Assembly (NCBI GenBank): GCA_003136395.1
Contig: PLEH01000040.1
Coordinates: 1 to 36,782 of the forward strand
Direction of reading: 5' to 3'
DNA length: 36,782 nt
DNA from: Phenylobacterium sp.
GTDB lineage: Bacteria > Pseudomonadota > Alphaproteobacteria > Caulobacterales > Caulobacteraceae
The position numbers were made by a program, and so were the translations under genes. Shown in pieces: positions 16,354-23,912 of this stretch. How positions within the stretch are numbered: position 1 is the stretch's first letter; each line of letters begins with the position of its first letter. Below the pieces are notes generated by a model, which saw only the letters and a list, made by a program, of their open reading frames with translations, was not told the origin of the DNA and searched no databases.

Positions 16354-16955
16354 TGGCCGCAGCCGCCGGCCCCGAGATCGAAAGGCTGATCAGCCTCTTA
16401 TCCAAGCTGCCGGGGCTTGGGCCGCGGTCGGCCAGGCGCGCGGCGCTGGCGCTGCTGAAGAAGCGCGACCAGTTGTTGAACCCGCTGGCCGAGGCCCTGG
16501 CCGACGCCGCGGCGCGGGTGAAGGTCTGTTCGGTGTGCGGGTCGCTGGACACCCTGGACCCTTGTGCGATCTGCAGCGACAGCTCGCGCGACCCGACGCT
16601 CATCTGCGTGGTCGAGGAGGTGGGGGCGCTGTGGGCCATGGAACGGGCGAGCGCGTTCCGCGGCCGCTATCACGTACTGGGCGGCTTGCTGTCGGCCCTG
16701 GACGGCGTCGGCCCGGAGGCGCTGCGCGTGAACGGCCTCGTCACACGGGCCGCCGAGGGCGAGGTCCGCGAGGTGGTGCTGGCGTTGCCGGCCACCGTCG
16801 ACGGCCAGACCACCGCCCACTACCTGGCTGACCGCCTGGCGGGGGCCAATGTGTCGGTGACCATGCTGGCCCGCGGCGTGCCGGTGGGCGGCGAACTCGA
16901 CTGGCTCGACGACGGGACGATCGCGCAAGCCATGCGGGCGCGGCGGCCGGCGTAG
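16353..16955 (+). CDS. recR: Recombination mediator RecR
   Basis: 200 aa, normal length. The N-terminal helix-hairpin-helix region includes [20 protein letters not shown] (about 15-34). A four-cysteine zinc finger follows ([16 protein letters not shown], about 57-72), then the Toprim domain ([32 protein letters not shown], with the Glu of VVEE) and the C-terminal segment [20 protein letters not shown]. RecR acts with RecO and RecF to load RecA onto SSB-coated gaps. It is the last gene of the dnaX-cupin-ybaB-recR unit; a 31-bp inverted repeat follows five bases after the stop. Confidence 0.97.
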   Translation: MAAAAGPEIERLISLLSKLPGLGPRSARRAALALLKKRDQLLNPLAEALADAAARVKVCSVCGSLDTLDPCAICSDSSRDPTLICVVEEVGALWAMERASAFRGRYHVLGGLLSALDGVGPEALRVNGLVTRAAEGEVREVVLALPATVDGQTTAHYLADRLAGANVSVTMLARGVPVGGELDWLDDGTIAQAMRARRPA

Positions 16956-16959
16956 CAAA

Positions 16960-17086
16960 CCGCTCATCCCGGCGAAGGCCGGGACCCAGATGGGATGGCT
17001 GGGATGTGGGCTCGAAGGGCTCAGCGGCAAACCGACTTACCTCGGCGCCTTGCGATCTGGGTCCCGGCCTTCGCCGGGATGAGCGG
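16960..17086. repeat. 31-bp perfect inverted repeat between recR and rmuC
   Basis: The arm at 16960-16990 (starting CCGCTCATCCCGG) is exactly repeated as its reverse complement at 17056-17086 (ending CCGGGATGAGCGG). The arms are separated by 65 bp, and each arm itself contains CCCGGC/GCCGGG. The family is common in alphaproteobacterial gaps. As RNA it would form a very stable stem and may end recR transcription; TTTTG follows the right arm. Confidence 0.9.
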
Positions 17087-17129
17087 AGTTTTGATGGCCG
17101 CGACTCAGCTAACCCGCTAAGAACACAGC

Positions 17130-18347
17130 ATGAACGTGCTCCTGGTCCTCACCCTCACCTTTGCGCTCATTGCGGTCGCCGCCTTGGTCTGGGCGCTGCG
17201 GGAGCGCGACCGGGCCTCGCGCGCCGAGATCGAACTGGCCTCGGCGCAGAAACACGCCGACCTGGTGAGCGCCCAGGTGGCGCAGTCGGCCACCAGCGTC
17301 GCCGAGGCCATCCTCAAGAAGAACGAGGAGGCGATCCACAATCGCGAGCAGCTGGCGCAGGCGAGGCTGGAGGCGCAGCTGAAGCCGGTGGCCGAGAGCC
17401 TGCAGAAGTTCCAGGAGCATGTGGCGCTGGCCGAGAAGGTGCGGGTCGAGGAGACCGGCGGCCTGAAGGAACAGATCGCGGCGCTCCTGATCGCCTCGAC
17501 GGCGACCCAGGACGAGGCGCGCAAGCTTTCATCGGCGCTCCGCCGCGGGGCCGGCGTGCAGGGACGCTGGGGCGAGCAGACCCTGCGCAACGTGCTGGAG
17601 CAGGCGGGACTTTCCAGCTTCTGCGACTTCACCGAACAGGCCTCGACCGACAGCGAGGAGGGCCGGCGGCGGCCAGATGTGATCGTCAAGCTTCCTGGGG
17701 GAGGCCAATTCATCATTGATGCCAAGTGCTCGCTGAACGCGTTCCTGGAGCTGCAGGACGCCGACAGCGAAGAGGCGCGCGAGGCGGCGGGCCTGCGTCA
17801 CGTGCAGAGCGTCCGCGGCCACGTGGCCGGCCTCTCGGCCAAGGCCTACTGGGACCAGTTCGAGGGCTCGCCGGACTTCGTGGCGATGTTCGTGCCCCTG
17901 GACTCGGCCTTGGCCGCGGCGGTCGACCGCGCGCCGGCCCTGATGACCGAGGCGATGGACCGCAAGGTGGTGATCGTCACGCCCACGACGCTGTTCGCCC
18001 TTTGCAAGGCGGTGGTCTACGGCTGGCGGGTCGAGGAGCAGGCCGCCAACGCGCGGCACATCGCCGACCTGGGCCGCGACCTCTACAAGCGGCTGTCCAC
18101 CATGGGCGGTCACGCCGGTTCGGTCGGCAAGGCGCTCTCGGCGGCGGTCGATCGCTACAATCAGTTCGTCGGCTCGCTGGAAAGCCAGGTGCTCACCCAG
18201 GCCCGCCGCTTCGAGGAGCTGAAGGTCGATCACGAGGGCAGCGAGATCGAGGTGCTGGCGCCGCTGGACAAGGCCGTTCGCCCGCTGACCAAGCTGACGG
18301 ACGAGACGGCGCCCAAGGTGCGCCTGGTGAAGGGCGACGAGGCCTGA
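17130..18347 (+). CDS. rmuC: DNA recombination protein RmuC
   Basis: 405 aa from ATG 17130. Residues 1-22 are one membrane helix, residues about 25-135 a coiled coil (many Ala/Glu/Gln heptads), and residues about 140-370 the RmuC nuclease-like domain: LRRGAGVQGRWGEQTLRNVLE, then GRRRPDVIVKLPGGGQFIIDAKCSL with the PD-(D/E)xK-type Asp and DAK, then VAMFVPLDSAL and VIVTPTTLFALCKAV. RmuC limits rearrangement at inverted repeats in E. coli. Placed ahead of def-fmt-truA and probably transcribed with def (75 bp gap). The start is supported by the TM segment. Confidence 0.95.
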   Translation: MNVLLVLTLTFALIAVAALVWALRERDRASRAEIELASAQKHADLVSAQVAQSATSVAEAILKKNEEAIHNREQLAQARLEAQLKPVAESLQKFQEHVALAEKVRVEETGGLKEQIAALLIASTATQDEARKLSSALRRGAGVQGRWGEQTLRNVLEQAGLSSFCDFTEQASTDSEEGRRRPDVIVKLPGGGQFIIDAKCSLNAFLELQDADSEEAREAAGLRHVQSVRGHVAGLSAKAYWDQFEGSPDFVAMFVPLDSALAAAVDRAPALMTEAMDRKVVIVTPTTLFALCKAVVYGWRVEEQAANARHIADLGRDLYKRLSTMGGHAGSVGKALSAAVDRYNQFVGSLESQVLTQARRFEELKVDHEGSEIEVLAPLDKAVRPLTKLTDETAPKVRLVKGDEA

Positions 18348-18422
18348 CGTGAGGCTACTTGGGGCGTGAGACTCTTCGTCTCCTACCTTGACGGTCGGGA
18401 ACAGCGCCCCTACGTCCGCCCC

Positions 18423-18932
18423 ATGGCCCTGAGAGAGATCCTCGTCGTCCCTGACCCGACCCTGAAGAAGGTCTCGGCGCGCGTCGACGTGGTCGATGAC
18501 GCGGTGCGCGCGCTGATGGACGACATGCTGGAGACCATGTACGCGGCGCCCGGCATCGGGCTGGCGGCGATCCAGGTGGGCGTCGCCAAGCGGGTGATCG
18601 TCATGGACCTGGCGCGGGCCGAGGAGCCGCCGGCGCCGCAGCACTTCGTCAATCCGGAGATCCTCTGGGCCTCGGAAGAGACCGCGCCCTACGAGGAGGG
18701 TTGCCTGTCGGTGCCGGAGATCTACGACGAGGTGGAGCGCCCCAGCCAGGTGAAGATCCGCTACCAGACCTATCACGGCGAGACGGTCGAGGAGGACGCC
18801 GAGGGCCTCTACGCCGTCTGCATCCAGCACGAGATGGACCACCTGGACGGCGTGCTGTTCATCGACCACCTGTCACGGCTGAAGCGCGAGCAGGCGGTGA
18901 AGAAGGTCAAGAAGCAGGCGAAGGCGGCGTAG
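18423..18932 (+). CDS. def: Peptide deformylase
   Basis: 169 aa from ATG 18423; a longer frame from GTG 18366 would add 19 residues without family match. All three motifs are present: GIGLAAIQ (44-51), EGCLSVPE (92-99, metal ligand Cys94) and QHEMDHLDG (metal ligands His136 and His140, catalytic Glu137). It removes the formyl group from new proteins and is a partner of fmt, which makes formyl-Met-tRNA; the two are neighbours here as in many bacteria, though separated by a minus-strand lipoprotein gene. The C-terminal Lys-rich tail is usual. Confidence 0.97.
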   Translation: MALREILVVPDPTLKKVSARVDVVDDAVRALMDDMLETMYAAPGIGLAAIQVGVAKRVIVMDLARAEEPPAPQHFVNPEILWASEETAPYEEGCLSVPEIYDEVERPSQVKIRYQTYHGETVEEDAEGLYAVCIQHEMDHLDGVLFIDHLSRLKREQAVKKVKKQAKAA

Positions 18933-18933
18933 G

Positions 18934-19281
18934 CTATTTCTTCACGTCGGCGGCGGCCTTGTTGAGCGCCGCGTCGGTCTTGTCGCCGGCGGTCTTGGCG
19001 CCGGACTTGAGGTCGGACCCGGCCTTCTCCGCGCCGGCCTTCAACTTCTCGCCGGCCTCGCCGGCGGCGACCTTGGTCTTGGCGGCGGCCTCCTGCGTCC
19101 CCTGCTTGATGTCGGAGCCCAGGTCCTTCACGGCCGGGGTGGCGGCGACGCTCTTGGCGGCGGCGCCGACTTCGGAGCCGACGGCCTTGAGGTCCTGTCC
19201 GGTCTTGTCCTGCGTCGCCTTGGAACAGGCGGCGACCGCCAGCCAGATGCCCAGGATGACGGCGAGGTGAGAGTTTCGCAT
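18934..19281 (-). CDS. Small helical lipoprotein, unknown function
   Basis: 115 aa. Signal peptide ends in a lipobox (LAVAAC, Cys about residue 19), so the mature protein should be lipid-anchored in the envelope. The rest is repetitive amphipathic helix rich in Ala, Lys, Gly, Asp with 11-residue-like periods (AAAKTKVAAGEAGEKLKAGA), resembling LEA-type or apolipoprotein-like stress proteins. It lies on the opposite strand between def and fmt, one base from the def stop. A perfect CtrA-type site sits 22 bp before the start codon, pointing to cell-cycle control. Similar short Ala/Lys lipoproteins are common in Caulobacterales; no function is assigned. Confidence 0.8.
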   Translation of the reverse strand: MRNSHLAVILGIWLAVAACSKATQDKTGQDLKAVGSEVGAAAKSVAATPAVKDLGSDIKQGTQEAAAKTKVAAGEAGEKLKAGAEKAGSDLKSGAKTAGDKTDAALNKAAADVKK

Positions 19282-19302
19282 GGCGTGTTCCTAAAGAGCC
19301 CT

Positions 19303-19318
19303 GTTAACGAACTGTTAA
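19303..19318 (-). promoter_or_regulatory. CtrA-type binding site
   Basis: Minus-strand TTAA-CAGTTCG-TTAAC matches the full CtrA consensus TTAA-N7-TTAAC. It lies 22 bp upstream of the lipoprotein ATG and 61 bp upstream of fmt on the other strand. Confidence 0.65.
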
Positions 19319-19378
19319 GCTCTAGAGCAAGTTCCGGGCCTTTGCGCGCGTCCTCCCCCACGGGTAGAAGCGGCGCAC

Positions 19379-20305
19379 ATGCGCCTCGCCTTCCTGGGAA
19401 CTCCTGACTTCGCGCTCGCGGCGCTGAAACGCCTCGTGGCGGCGGGGCATGAGATCGCCTGCGTCTATTCCCAGCCGCCGGCGCCCCGGGGTCGGGGACA
19501 GGCGCTACGGCCCTCGCCGGTGCAGGCCTTCGCCGAAGAGCAGGGGCTGAGGGTCCGAACGCCCGTCTCCATGCGCGATCCGGCCGAGATCGCCGCGTTC
19601 CAGGCGCTGAACCTCGACGCGGCCTGCGTGGTGGCGTTCGGCCAGATCCTGCCGGCCGCGGTGCTGGAGGCGCCCCGACTCGGGTCCTTCAACCTGCACG
19701 GCTCGCTCCTGCCGCGGTGGCGGGGCGCGGCGCCGATCCAGCGGGCGATCATGGCCGGAGATGCGCTGACCGGCGTCGAGGTCATGCGGATGACCGAGGG
19801 GCTGGACGAGGGCCCGGTGCTGGCGAGCGAGACCGTGCGCATCGGGCCGCTGGACACGGCCGGGACCGTGCACGACCGGATGGCGGCGGCGGGCGCAGAA
19901 CTGCTGGCGCGGACCCTGGTGGACATCGAGAGCGGCGAGGCGGTGGAGACCCCCCAGTCCGAGGAGGGCACCACCTACGCCAAGAAGATCGGGCCGAAGG
20001 CGGCGCGGATCGTCTGGGACAGGCCCGGCCAGGAAATCGACCGCAAGATCCGCGGCCTGTCGCCCTTCCCGGGCGCCTGGTTCCTGCTGCCCACCGACAA
20101 GGGCCCCGTCCGGGTGAAGGCCCTGCTGTCGGCCTTCGAGGACGTGGACGGCCCGCCCGGCCAGGTGCTGGACGACCGGCTGCTGGTGGGAACCGGCGCG
20201 GGCGCGGCCAGGCTGCTGCGGGTGCAGCGCGAGGGGCGCGGGCCGCAGGACGCCGAGGCCTTCCTGCGCGGGGCGCCGGTGGCGGCCGGAACGAGGCTCG
20301 GCTGA
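19379..20305 (+). CDS. fmt: Methionyl-tRNA formyltransferase
   Basis: 308 aa from ATG 19379. N-terminal formyltransferase domain begins [16 protein letters not shown]. The catalytic region is [17 protein letters not shown] with Asn105 and His107, and Asp143 in [10 protein letters not shown], matching the E. coli Asn-His-Asp triad. The C-terminal OB-like domain (about 205-305) contains [10 protein letters not shown]. It formylates initiator Met-tRNA using 10-formyl-THF. Stop and truA start overlap by one base (TGATG). Confidence 0.97.
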   Translation: MRLAFLGTPDFALAALKRLVAAGHEIACVYSQPPAPRGRGQALRPSPVQAFAEEQGLRVRTPVSMRDPAEIAAFQALNLDAACVVAFGQILPAAVLEAPRLGSFNLHGSLLPRWRGAAPIQRAIMAGDALTGVEVMRMTEGLDEGPVLASETVRIGPLDTAGTVHDRMAAAGAELLARTLVDIESGEAVETPQSEEGTTYAKKIGPKAARIVWDRPGQEIDRKIRGLSPFPGAWFLLPTDKGPVRVKALLSAFEDVDGPPGQVLDDRLLVGTGAGAARLLRVQREGRGPQDAEAFLRGAPVAAGTRLG

Positions 20306-21042
20306 TGCCCCGCTACCGGCTCACCCTCGAGTACGACGGCGGGCCCTACAACGGCTTCCAGGCCCAGGCCGACCAGCCGACGGTGCAGGGCTCGCTGGAA
20401 CACGCGGTGACCGCCTTCTGCGGCGAGACGGTGCGGGTCCACGCCGCCGGGCGAACCGACACCGGCGTGCACGCCACCGGCCAGGTGGCGCACATCGATC
20501 TTGCGAAGGACTGGCCGGCGGAGACCGTGCGCAATGCGCTGAACGCCCACCTGCGGGGCGAGCCGATCGTCGTGCTGGAGGCCGAGGTGGCGGTCGGCGA
20601 CTGGCACGCACGGTTCTCGGCGACCGAGCGGCGCTACCGCTACCGGATCCTCAACCGGCCGAGCCCGCCCGCGCTGGACCAGGGCCGGGTCTGGCACGTG
20701 AAGGCGCCGCTGGATGCGGGCGCCATGCACGCGGCCGCGCAGGTCCTGGTCGGCCACCATGACTTCACCACCTTCCGCGACGTGGCCTGCCAGGCGAAGA
20801 CCCCGGTGAAGACCCTGGACGTGGCGAGCGTCGCGCGGGTGGGCTGCGAGGTGGTGCTGGTCTTCGAGGCCCGCTCGTTCCTGCACCGCCAGGTCCGCTC
20901 GATGACCGGCTCCATCGCCGAGGTGGGCCTGGGGCGCTGGACGGCGGACGACCTGAAGGCCGCCCTGGAGGCCAGGGACCGCACCGCCTGCGGCCAGGTG
21001 GCGCCGGCCGATGGGCTGTATCTGACGGGGGTTTCGTACTGA
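20305..21042 (+). CDS. truA: tRNA pseudouridine(38-40) synthase TruA
   Basis: 245 aa from ATG 20305. The sequence shows [19 protein letters not shown] at the N-terminus, the catalytic Asp52 in [17 protein letters not shown] and the C-terminal motif [18 protein letters not shown]. It modifies uridines 38-40 in the tRNA anticodon stem. Last gene of the def-fmt-truA block; core-genome synteny ends here, since the island's flanking repeat begins five bases after the stop. Confidence 0.97.
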   Translation: MPRYRLTLEYDGGPYNGFQAQADQPTVQGSLEHAVTAFCGETVRVHAAGRTDTGVHATGQVAHIDLAKDWPAETVRNALNAHLRGEPIVVLEAEVAVGDWHARFSATERRYRYRILNRPSPPALDQGRVWHVKAPLDAGAMHAAAQVLVGHHDFTTFRDVACQAKTPVKTLDVASVARVGCEVVLVFEARSFLHRQVRSMTGSIAEVGLGRWTADDLKAALEARDRTACGQVAPADGLYLTGVSY

Positions 21043-21046
21043 GCGT

Positions 21047-21105
21047 CCTTCTCCCCTTGCGGGAGGGGTTATAGTGATCGCGGGATCGAGCGACACTTTT
21101 GACCA
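21047..21105 (+). repeat. Left arm of 59-bp inverted repeat flanking the island
   Basis: Matches the reverse complement of 36631-36689 at 52 of 59 positions. Five of the seven differences are in the loop of a CTCCC/GGGAG hairpin, which reads CTTGC here and GCAAG in the other. The inner part (CGGGATCGAGCGACACTTTTGACC) belongs to a four-copy repeat that resembles the multiple end repeats of IS21-type elements. Confidence 0.85.
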
Positions 21106-21370
21106 AGGCCCGGCCGTGCGCGGTGGCCCTGGACAGCAGGGGTCACCCGTCCGCAGCCCTATTTGAGATTGGGTGGAAAATTGTAATCGCGGAAACGAGC
21201 GACATTTTTGACCAGGCAAGGCCGTTCGCGGTGTGGTTCAGCGTCCAAAGGCGCAGAGCTTGATCATATGCAGGGGCATAGAAAAATCAGTCACTTAGCA
21301 GGTGCCGCCTGCTACGTTTGTGTGCGCCGTGTGTAGCAGTTTTGGGAGCTTTGAACAGGTGCAGAGCGCC
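21106..21370. other. Intergenic island edge
   Basis: No gene can be supported. It holds the spacer between the two left repeat copies, the second copy, and AT-richer DNA to the end of the frameshifted gene. Composition changes from core-like GC to lower GC after about 21240. Confidence 0.5.
21185..21214 (+). repeat. Second, inner copy of the island-edge repeat
   Basis: AATCGCGGAAACGAGCGACA then TTTTTGACCAG; the similarity to the first copy continues on (AAGGCCGTTCGCGGTG versus CCGGCCGTGCGCGGTG). Same orientation, 109 bp further in. Confidence 0.8.
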
Positions 21371-21599
21371 TCAATTGAGTTCCACCAGTTGGTCCAACTC
21401 GCCAACCTCAACACTCGGAACCGAGGCGAACCCACACACAAGGCCAGGGTTCGCGAGAAGGGAATGGCTCCCCCTAACACACGTCAGCCCCATGTTTCCA
21501 GCAATGCCTGCCAATCGAATGTATCGGTCCATGAACATTCGATTGTCGTCTCGCAACATCTTGGCATCCTCAAGCATGCCGCCAGCGCTACCTCGGCTG
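21371..21599 (-). pseudogene. Out-of-frame 3' part of the ImmA/IrrE partner gene
   Basis: In the second reading frame the minus strand continues as FFSRGSAGGMLEDAKMLRDD, then NRMFMDRYIRLAGIAGNMGL and a tail ending ELDQLVELN with a stop at 21371. This is more protein-like than the in-frame end of the upstream frame. The two frames join if one T is added to the T5 run (plus-strand A5 at 21600-21604). The combined product would be about 158 aa. Confidence 0.5.
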
Positions 21600-21846
21600 A
21601 AAAATTTGTATGCTTAGAACCCAAAAATGCGGACTTGGCCTCTTTGACCAAATGACCACAGATTGAGCATTTTTTGAACATGTCTTTCTCATCATCTGAG
21701 AAAAACACACGCCCCTCTGAAAGGAGATGAGCTAATATCTGCGGCATTATATTAGCCTTTGTCGGCGGTATGCCATCGCCGGACAGAATCGCATATACGG
21801 CCTTGTACTCCATCAGAAATTTTAGCTCAGGTTCCTGAGTCTGCAA
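21484..21846 (-). CDS. Unknown protein downstream of ImmA/IrrE gene, probably frameshifted
   Basis: Frame of 120 aa from TTG 21846 (ATG 21810 gives 108 aa). I do not recognise the family. It is helical at the start (ILSGDGIPPTKANIMPQILAHLL), then FFSDDEKDMFKKCSICGHLV with a Cys-x2-Cys pair that could bind zinc. After residue about 82 the frame turns into an unlikely Cys/Trp-rich end while the neighbouring frame continues with good helix-forming sequence (see the adjoining entry). It begins one base after the stop of the ImmA/IrrE-XRE gene, so the two form an operon. Partners of ImmA/IrrE-XRE proteins are often toxins, phage-response effectors or repressors; here that is only inference. Confidence 0.5.
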   Translation of the reverse strand: MQTQEPELKFLMEYKAVYAILSGDGIPPTKANIMPQILAHLLSEGRVFFSDDEKDMFKKCSICGHLVKEAKSAFLGSKHTNFSAEVALAACLRMPRCCETTIECSWTDTFDWQALLETWG

Positions 21847-21847
21847 C

Positions 21848-23068
21848 TCAGTAGCCCTGAACTCTATTAGCTGCGATGCTAAAAGTCCTAAGTCTTGTTT
21901 TTCCTCTCGCGTTTAAAATGCGCGCTACATCAACATCATCAATCAAGCCCTGCAGGTGTGCAGTCTTGACCAATTCAACGGCGAGATAGCCGTTGTCCAT
22001 TATGACGTTGAGAGCGTATTGGCCACCTTCCCTCTCATCCTCTAGGTCAAGCTCGTCATCGTTATCACTCGCAGGCGGATCTTCAGCGCCGTATGTGGTA
22101 ACTAGATGAACTTGTTCTCGCCACGCCTGATACTGGCTGGGAGTAATCCGCCTGCTCCGCAACAATCGATATGCCATTGCACCCTGACTCAGTAGGGTCA
22201 GGGCCGACATGAGTTTTATACTGGCGATATGATCGCTAGACGAAAAGTATCTATCTGCCAGGTCAGATAGATCACCCTCCGACAGTATAAGGTTCGAGGC
22301 GAATTTATTGCAGGCCCGCTCAAGATCATTGTTGAGAACGAAAGGATCTGAAATACCTCCGGCGCGCAGAACGAAATGCGCCAACTCGTGGAGAAGAGTA
22401 AATATTTTAGCTTTCGGACTAAACGTCTTTCGATTAATAAATATTAATGAAAGACTAGTGTTCAATTCGGTAAAGAATCCTCTGTAGTCCTCGGGGGGAA
22501 CGTCGCCAACGAACGTGAAAAGCCCGGCATTTTCTGCCCTATATCTTAGTGAATGCAGAGATCGTTCAGGCTCAGACGCATGGACGCTAATATTGCCTTG
22601 GAATAGCGCGGTGCGAACATCCTCGACAACTCTATCCAGATCAACGATTCTCTTAATATGCGGCAATGATAGCTTGGGCTTCCACTCCAGCGCCCTCGCT
22701 AGACCGGCAATGGTCTCGGCCTTAGCCTTGCTCTCGAAATACGCTCGCGTGCCGCGTGGTGAAATCTCTGCTGGAGCTTCATGCTCCTTGCGGAGGTCGA
22801 GGGCCATTGGTTCTAAGTTGGGACGCGCCGGTGAGGCGAGACGGTAGACCGACGCACCGTAGATCGCGCTCAGGCGCGCCCATTGCTTGGTGGTTGGGCT
22901 CGCCGCACCCGCCTCGAATTTCTCAATCTGGGTTGGTCGGGTGCCTACTTCAGCGGCCACCTCTTCCAGCGAGAGGTTCCGGACTTCGCGGGCATAAGCT
23001 AAGCTATTCACGAATGGCCGCGCCCCCCACGCCCGATACAGTGACGTTAGCAAACCTCTCTGGAGCAT
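21848..23068 (-). CDS. XRE-HTH plus ImmA/IrrE family metallopeptidase
   Basis: 406 aa from ATG 23068; TTG 23083 and GTG 23011 (which would give a typical NSLAYAREVRNLSLEE start) are alternatives. Residues about 22-75 are an XRE helix-turn-helix (LSLEEVAAEVGTRPTQIEKFEAG). Residues about 190-260 are the ImmA/IrrE domain with the zinc site HELAH (227-231) and later conserved RACNKFASNLILSE. In the family, the peptidase cuts a repressor after stress or phage signals (ImmA on ImmR, IrrE on DdrO); some are antitoxin-like. Codon and base use is clearly more AT-rich than in the core genes, which suggests transfer. C-terminal acidic stretch DNDDELDLEDEREGG is unusual. Confidence 0.85.
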   Translation of the reverse strand: MLQRGLLTSLYRAWGARPFVNSLAYAREVRNLSLEEVAAEVGTRPTQIEKFEAGAASPTTKQWARLSAIYGASVYRLASPARPNLEPMALDLRKEHEAPAEISPRGTRAYFESKAKAETIAGLARALEWKPKLSLPHIKRIVDLDRVVEDVRTALFQGNISVHASEPERSLHSLRYRAENAGLFTFVGDVPPEDYRGFFTELNTSLSLIFINRKTFSPKAKIFTLLHELAHFVLRAGGISDPFVLNNDLERACNKFASNLILSEGDLSDLADRYFSSSDHIASIKLMSALTLLSQGAMAYRLLRSRRITPSQYQAWREQVHLVTTYGAEDPPASDNDDELDLEDEREGGQYALNVIMDNGYLAVELVKTAHLQGLIDDVDVARILNARGKTRLRTFSIAANRVQGY

Positions 23069-23481
23069 TCCAGACGATTGCAACCCTGGGATTTGCGATG
23101 GGGGTATTCAAAGCGCCACTCTCTACGCTCCTGTCAGCTACGGAAGGGCGTCTTAGCCGGGAGGAAATCGTTCTTGATGGTCGCCAAGACGAGTCGGCCA
23201 CCGCCCGACGCGGCGAACTCGCTTCCGTGCGGCGCGATCTGAACTCCGCTCGAAAGCGCATGCACCGACCTGCCTCGGTTCTCGAGCTTCTAATATGGGT
23301 TGCGTCGCTTGGTAGCGCGACTCTGCTCGTTTGGGCCAGCGTGCGCCCAAATGTTGTTGTTTCCTTTTCGACCGGCCTCGCTTTGATCCTTATACCTGTG
23401 GCCACGGCGGCGGCGGCCACTATCGCGATTTGGGTCATGGCCGCACACGAGCTTCGGGACATCAACGCCAAGCTCAAATAG
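23014..23481 (+). CDS. Small membrane protein, unknown function
   Basis: 155 aa from ATG 23014. N-terminus is moderately hydrophobic (AFQTIATLGFAMGVFKAPL), the middle is charged and helical (RREL/RRDLNSARKRMHRP), and the C-terminal third has two membrane helices (LLIWVASLGSATLLVWASV and FSTGLALILIPVATAAAATIAIWVM). I do not recognise a family. It is divergent from and overlaps the proposed 5' end of the ImmA/IrrE gene by about 55 bp; if the latter starts at GTG 23011 the two start codons are two bases apart. Paired membrane protein and XRE/peptidase would fit an abortive or stress-response module, but this is inference. Confidence 0.55.
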   Translation: MAAPPTPDTVTLANLSGAFQTIATLGFAMGVFKAPLSTLLSATEGRLSREEIVLDGRQDESATARRGELASVRRDLNSARKRMHRPASVLELLIWVASLGSATLLVWASVRPNVVVSFSTGLALILIPVATAAAATIAIWVMAAHELRDINAKLK

Positions 23482-23585
23482 CTGGCGACCAAATTTTGAT
23501 GCGGTCTCGCGAGGCGGGACCTGAGGACTAAGAACCGTGCGTTGTCCCCATGGCCCTCCTCCAGGGCGGACGAATGGGCGTCGCC

Positions 23586-23678
23586 CTAGGGCCTGCGCCT
23601 GATCGCCCAGATGAACGCACCGGCAGCCGTGACCAGCGCGGCCAATGCATACAGAAGCTGACTGTCCAAGATGATCAC
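23586..23678 (-). CDS. 30-aa single-pass membrane peptide
   Basis: GTG 23678 stands six bases after a perfect AGGAGG (23690-23685); two further GTG codons lie between. The product is one hydrophobic helix (LLYALAALVTAAGAFIWAI) with a basic end (RRRP). Such very short peptides (one TM helix, then RR/K) occur widely in Caulobacterales. It is downstream of and in the same direction as the polymerase gene, 235 bp away. No function is known. The 23679-23912 stretch holds no other gene I can support. Confidence 0.5.
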   Translation of the reverse strand: MIILDSQLLYALAALVTAAGAFIWAIRRRP

Positions 23679-23912
23679 CACCACCCTCCTGTTAGGCTTT
23701 TGTTAGCCATAACGTGGGGTCTGATGGTGAAGGACCCGTTTAGGAAAGAAGCGGGCCCCCACTAACCCGCGCGGTAAAGCTCATAAGTTGTGGGTTCTGA
23801 GCCCCACTTCGTCGAGGATTCAGCCGGGCCGGGCCTCGTGGGAAGCGGCTAACTTCTGAGCCAGGCGGAGTTGCGCGCCCTAATTATTGATCCCGCCAGT
23901 TAGCGAGGACTT

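Noticed and set aside
21302..21655. Plus-strand frame opposite the ImmA partner
   Set aside because: No RBS and no protein-like pattern; minus-strand reading continues the operon.
23770..23830. tRNA-like fragment (GCTCATAAGTTGTGGGTTCT and on) as a casposon target
   Set aside because: The T-arm-like stem has an 8-nt loop and no acceptor or D arm can be drawn; probably chance.
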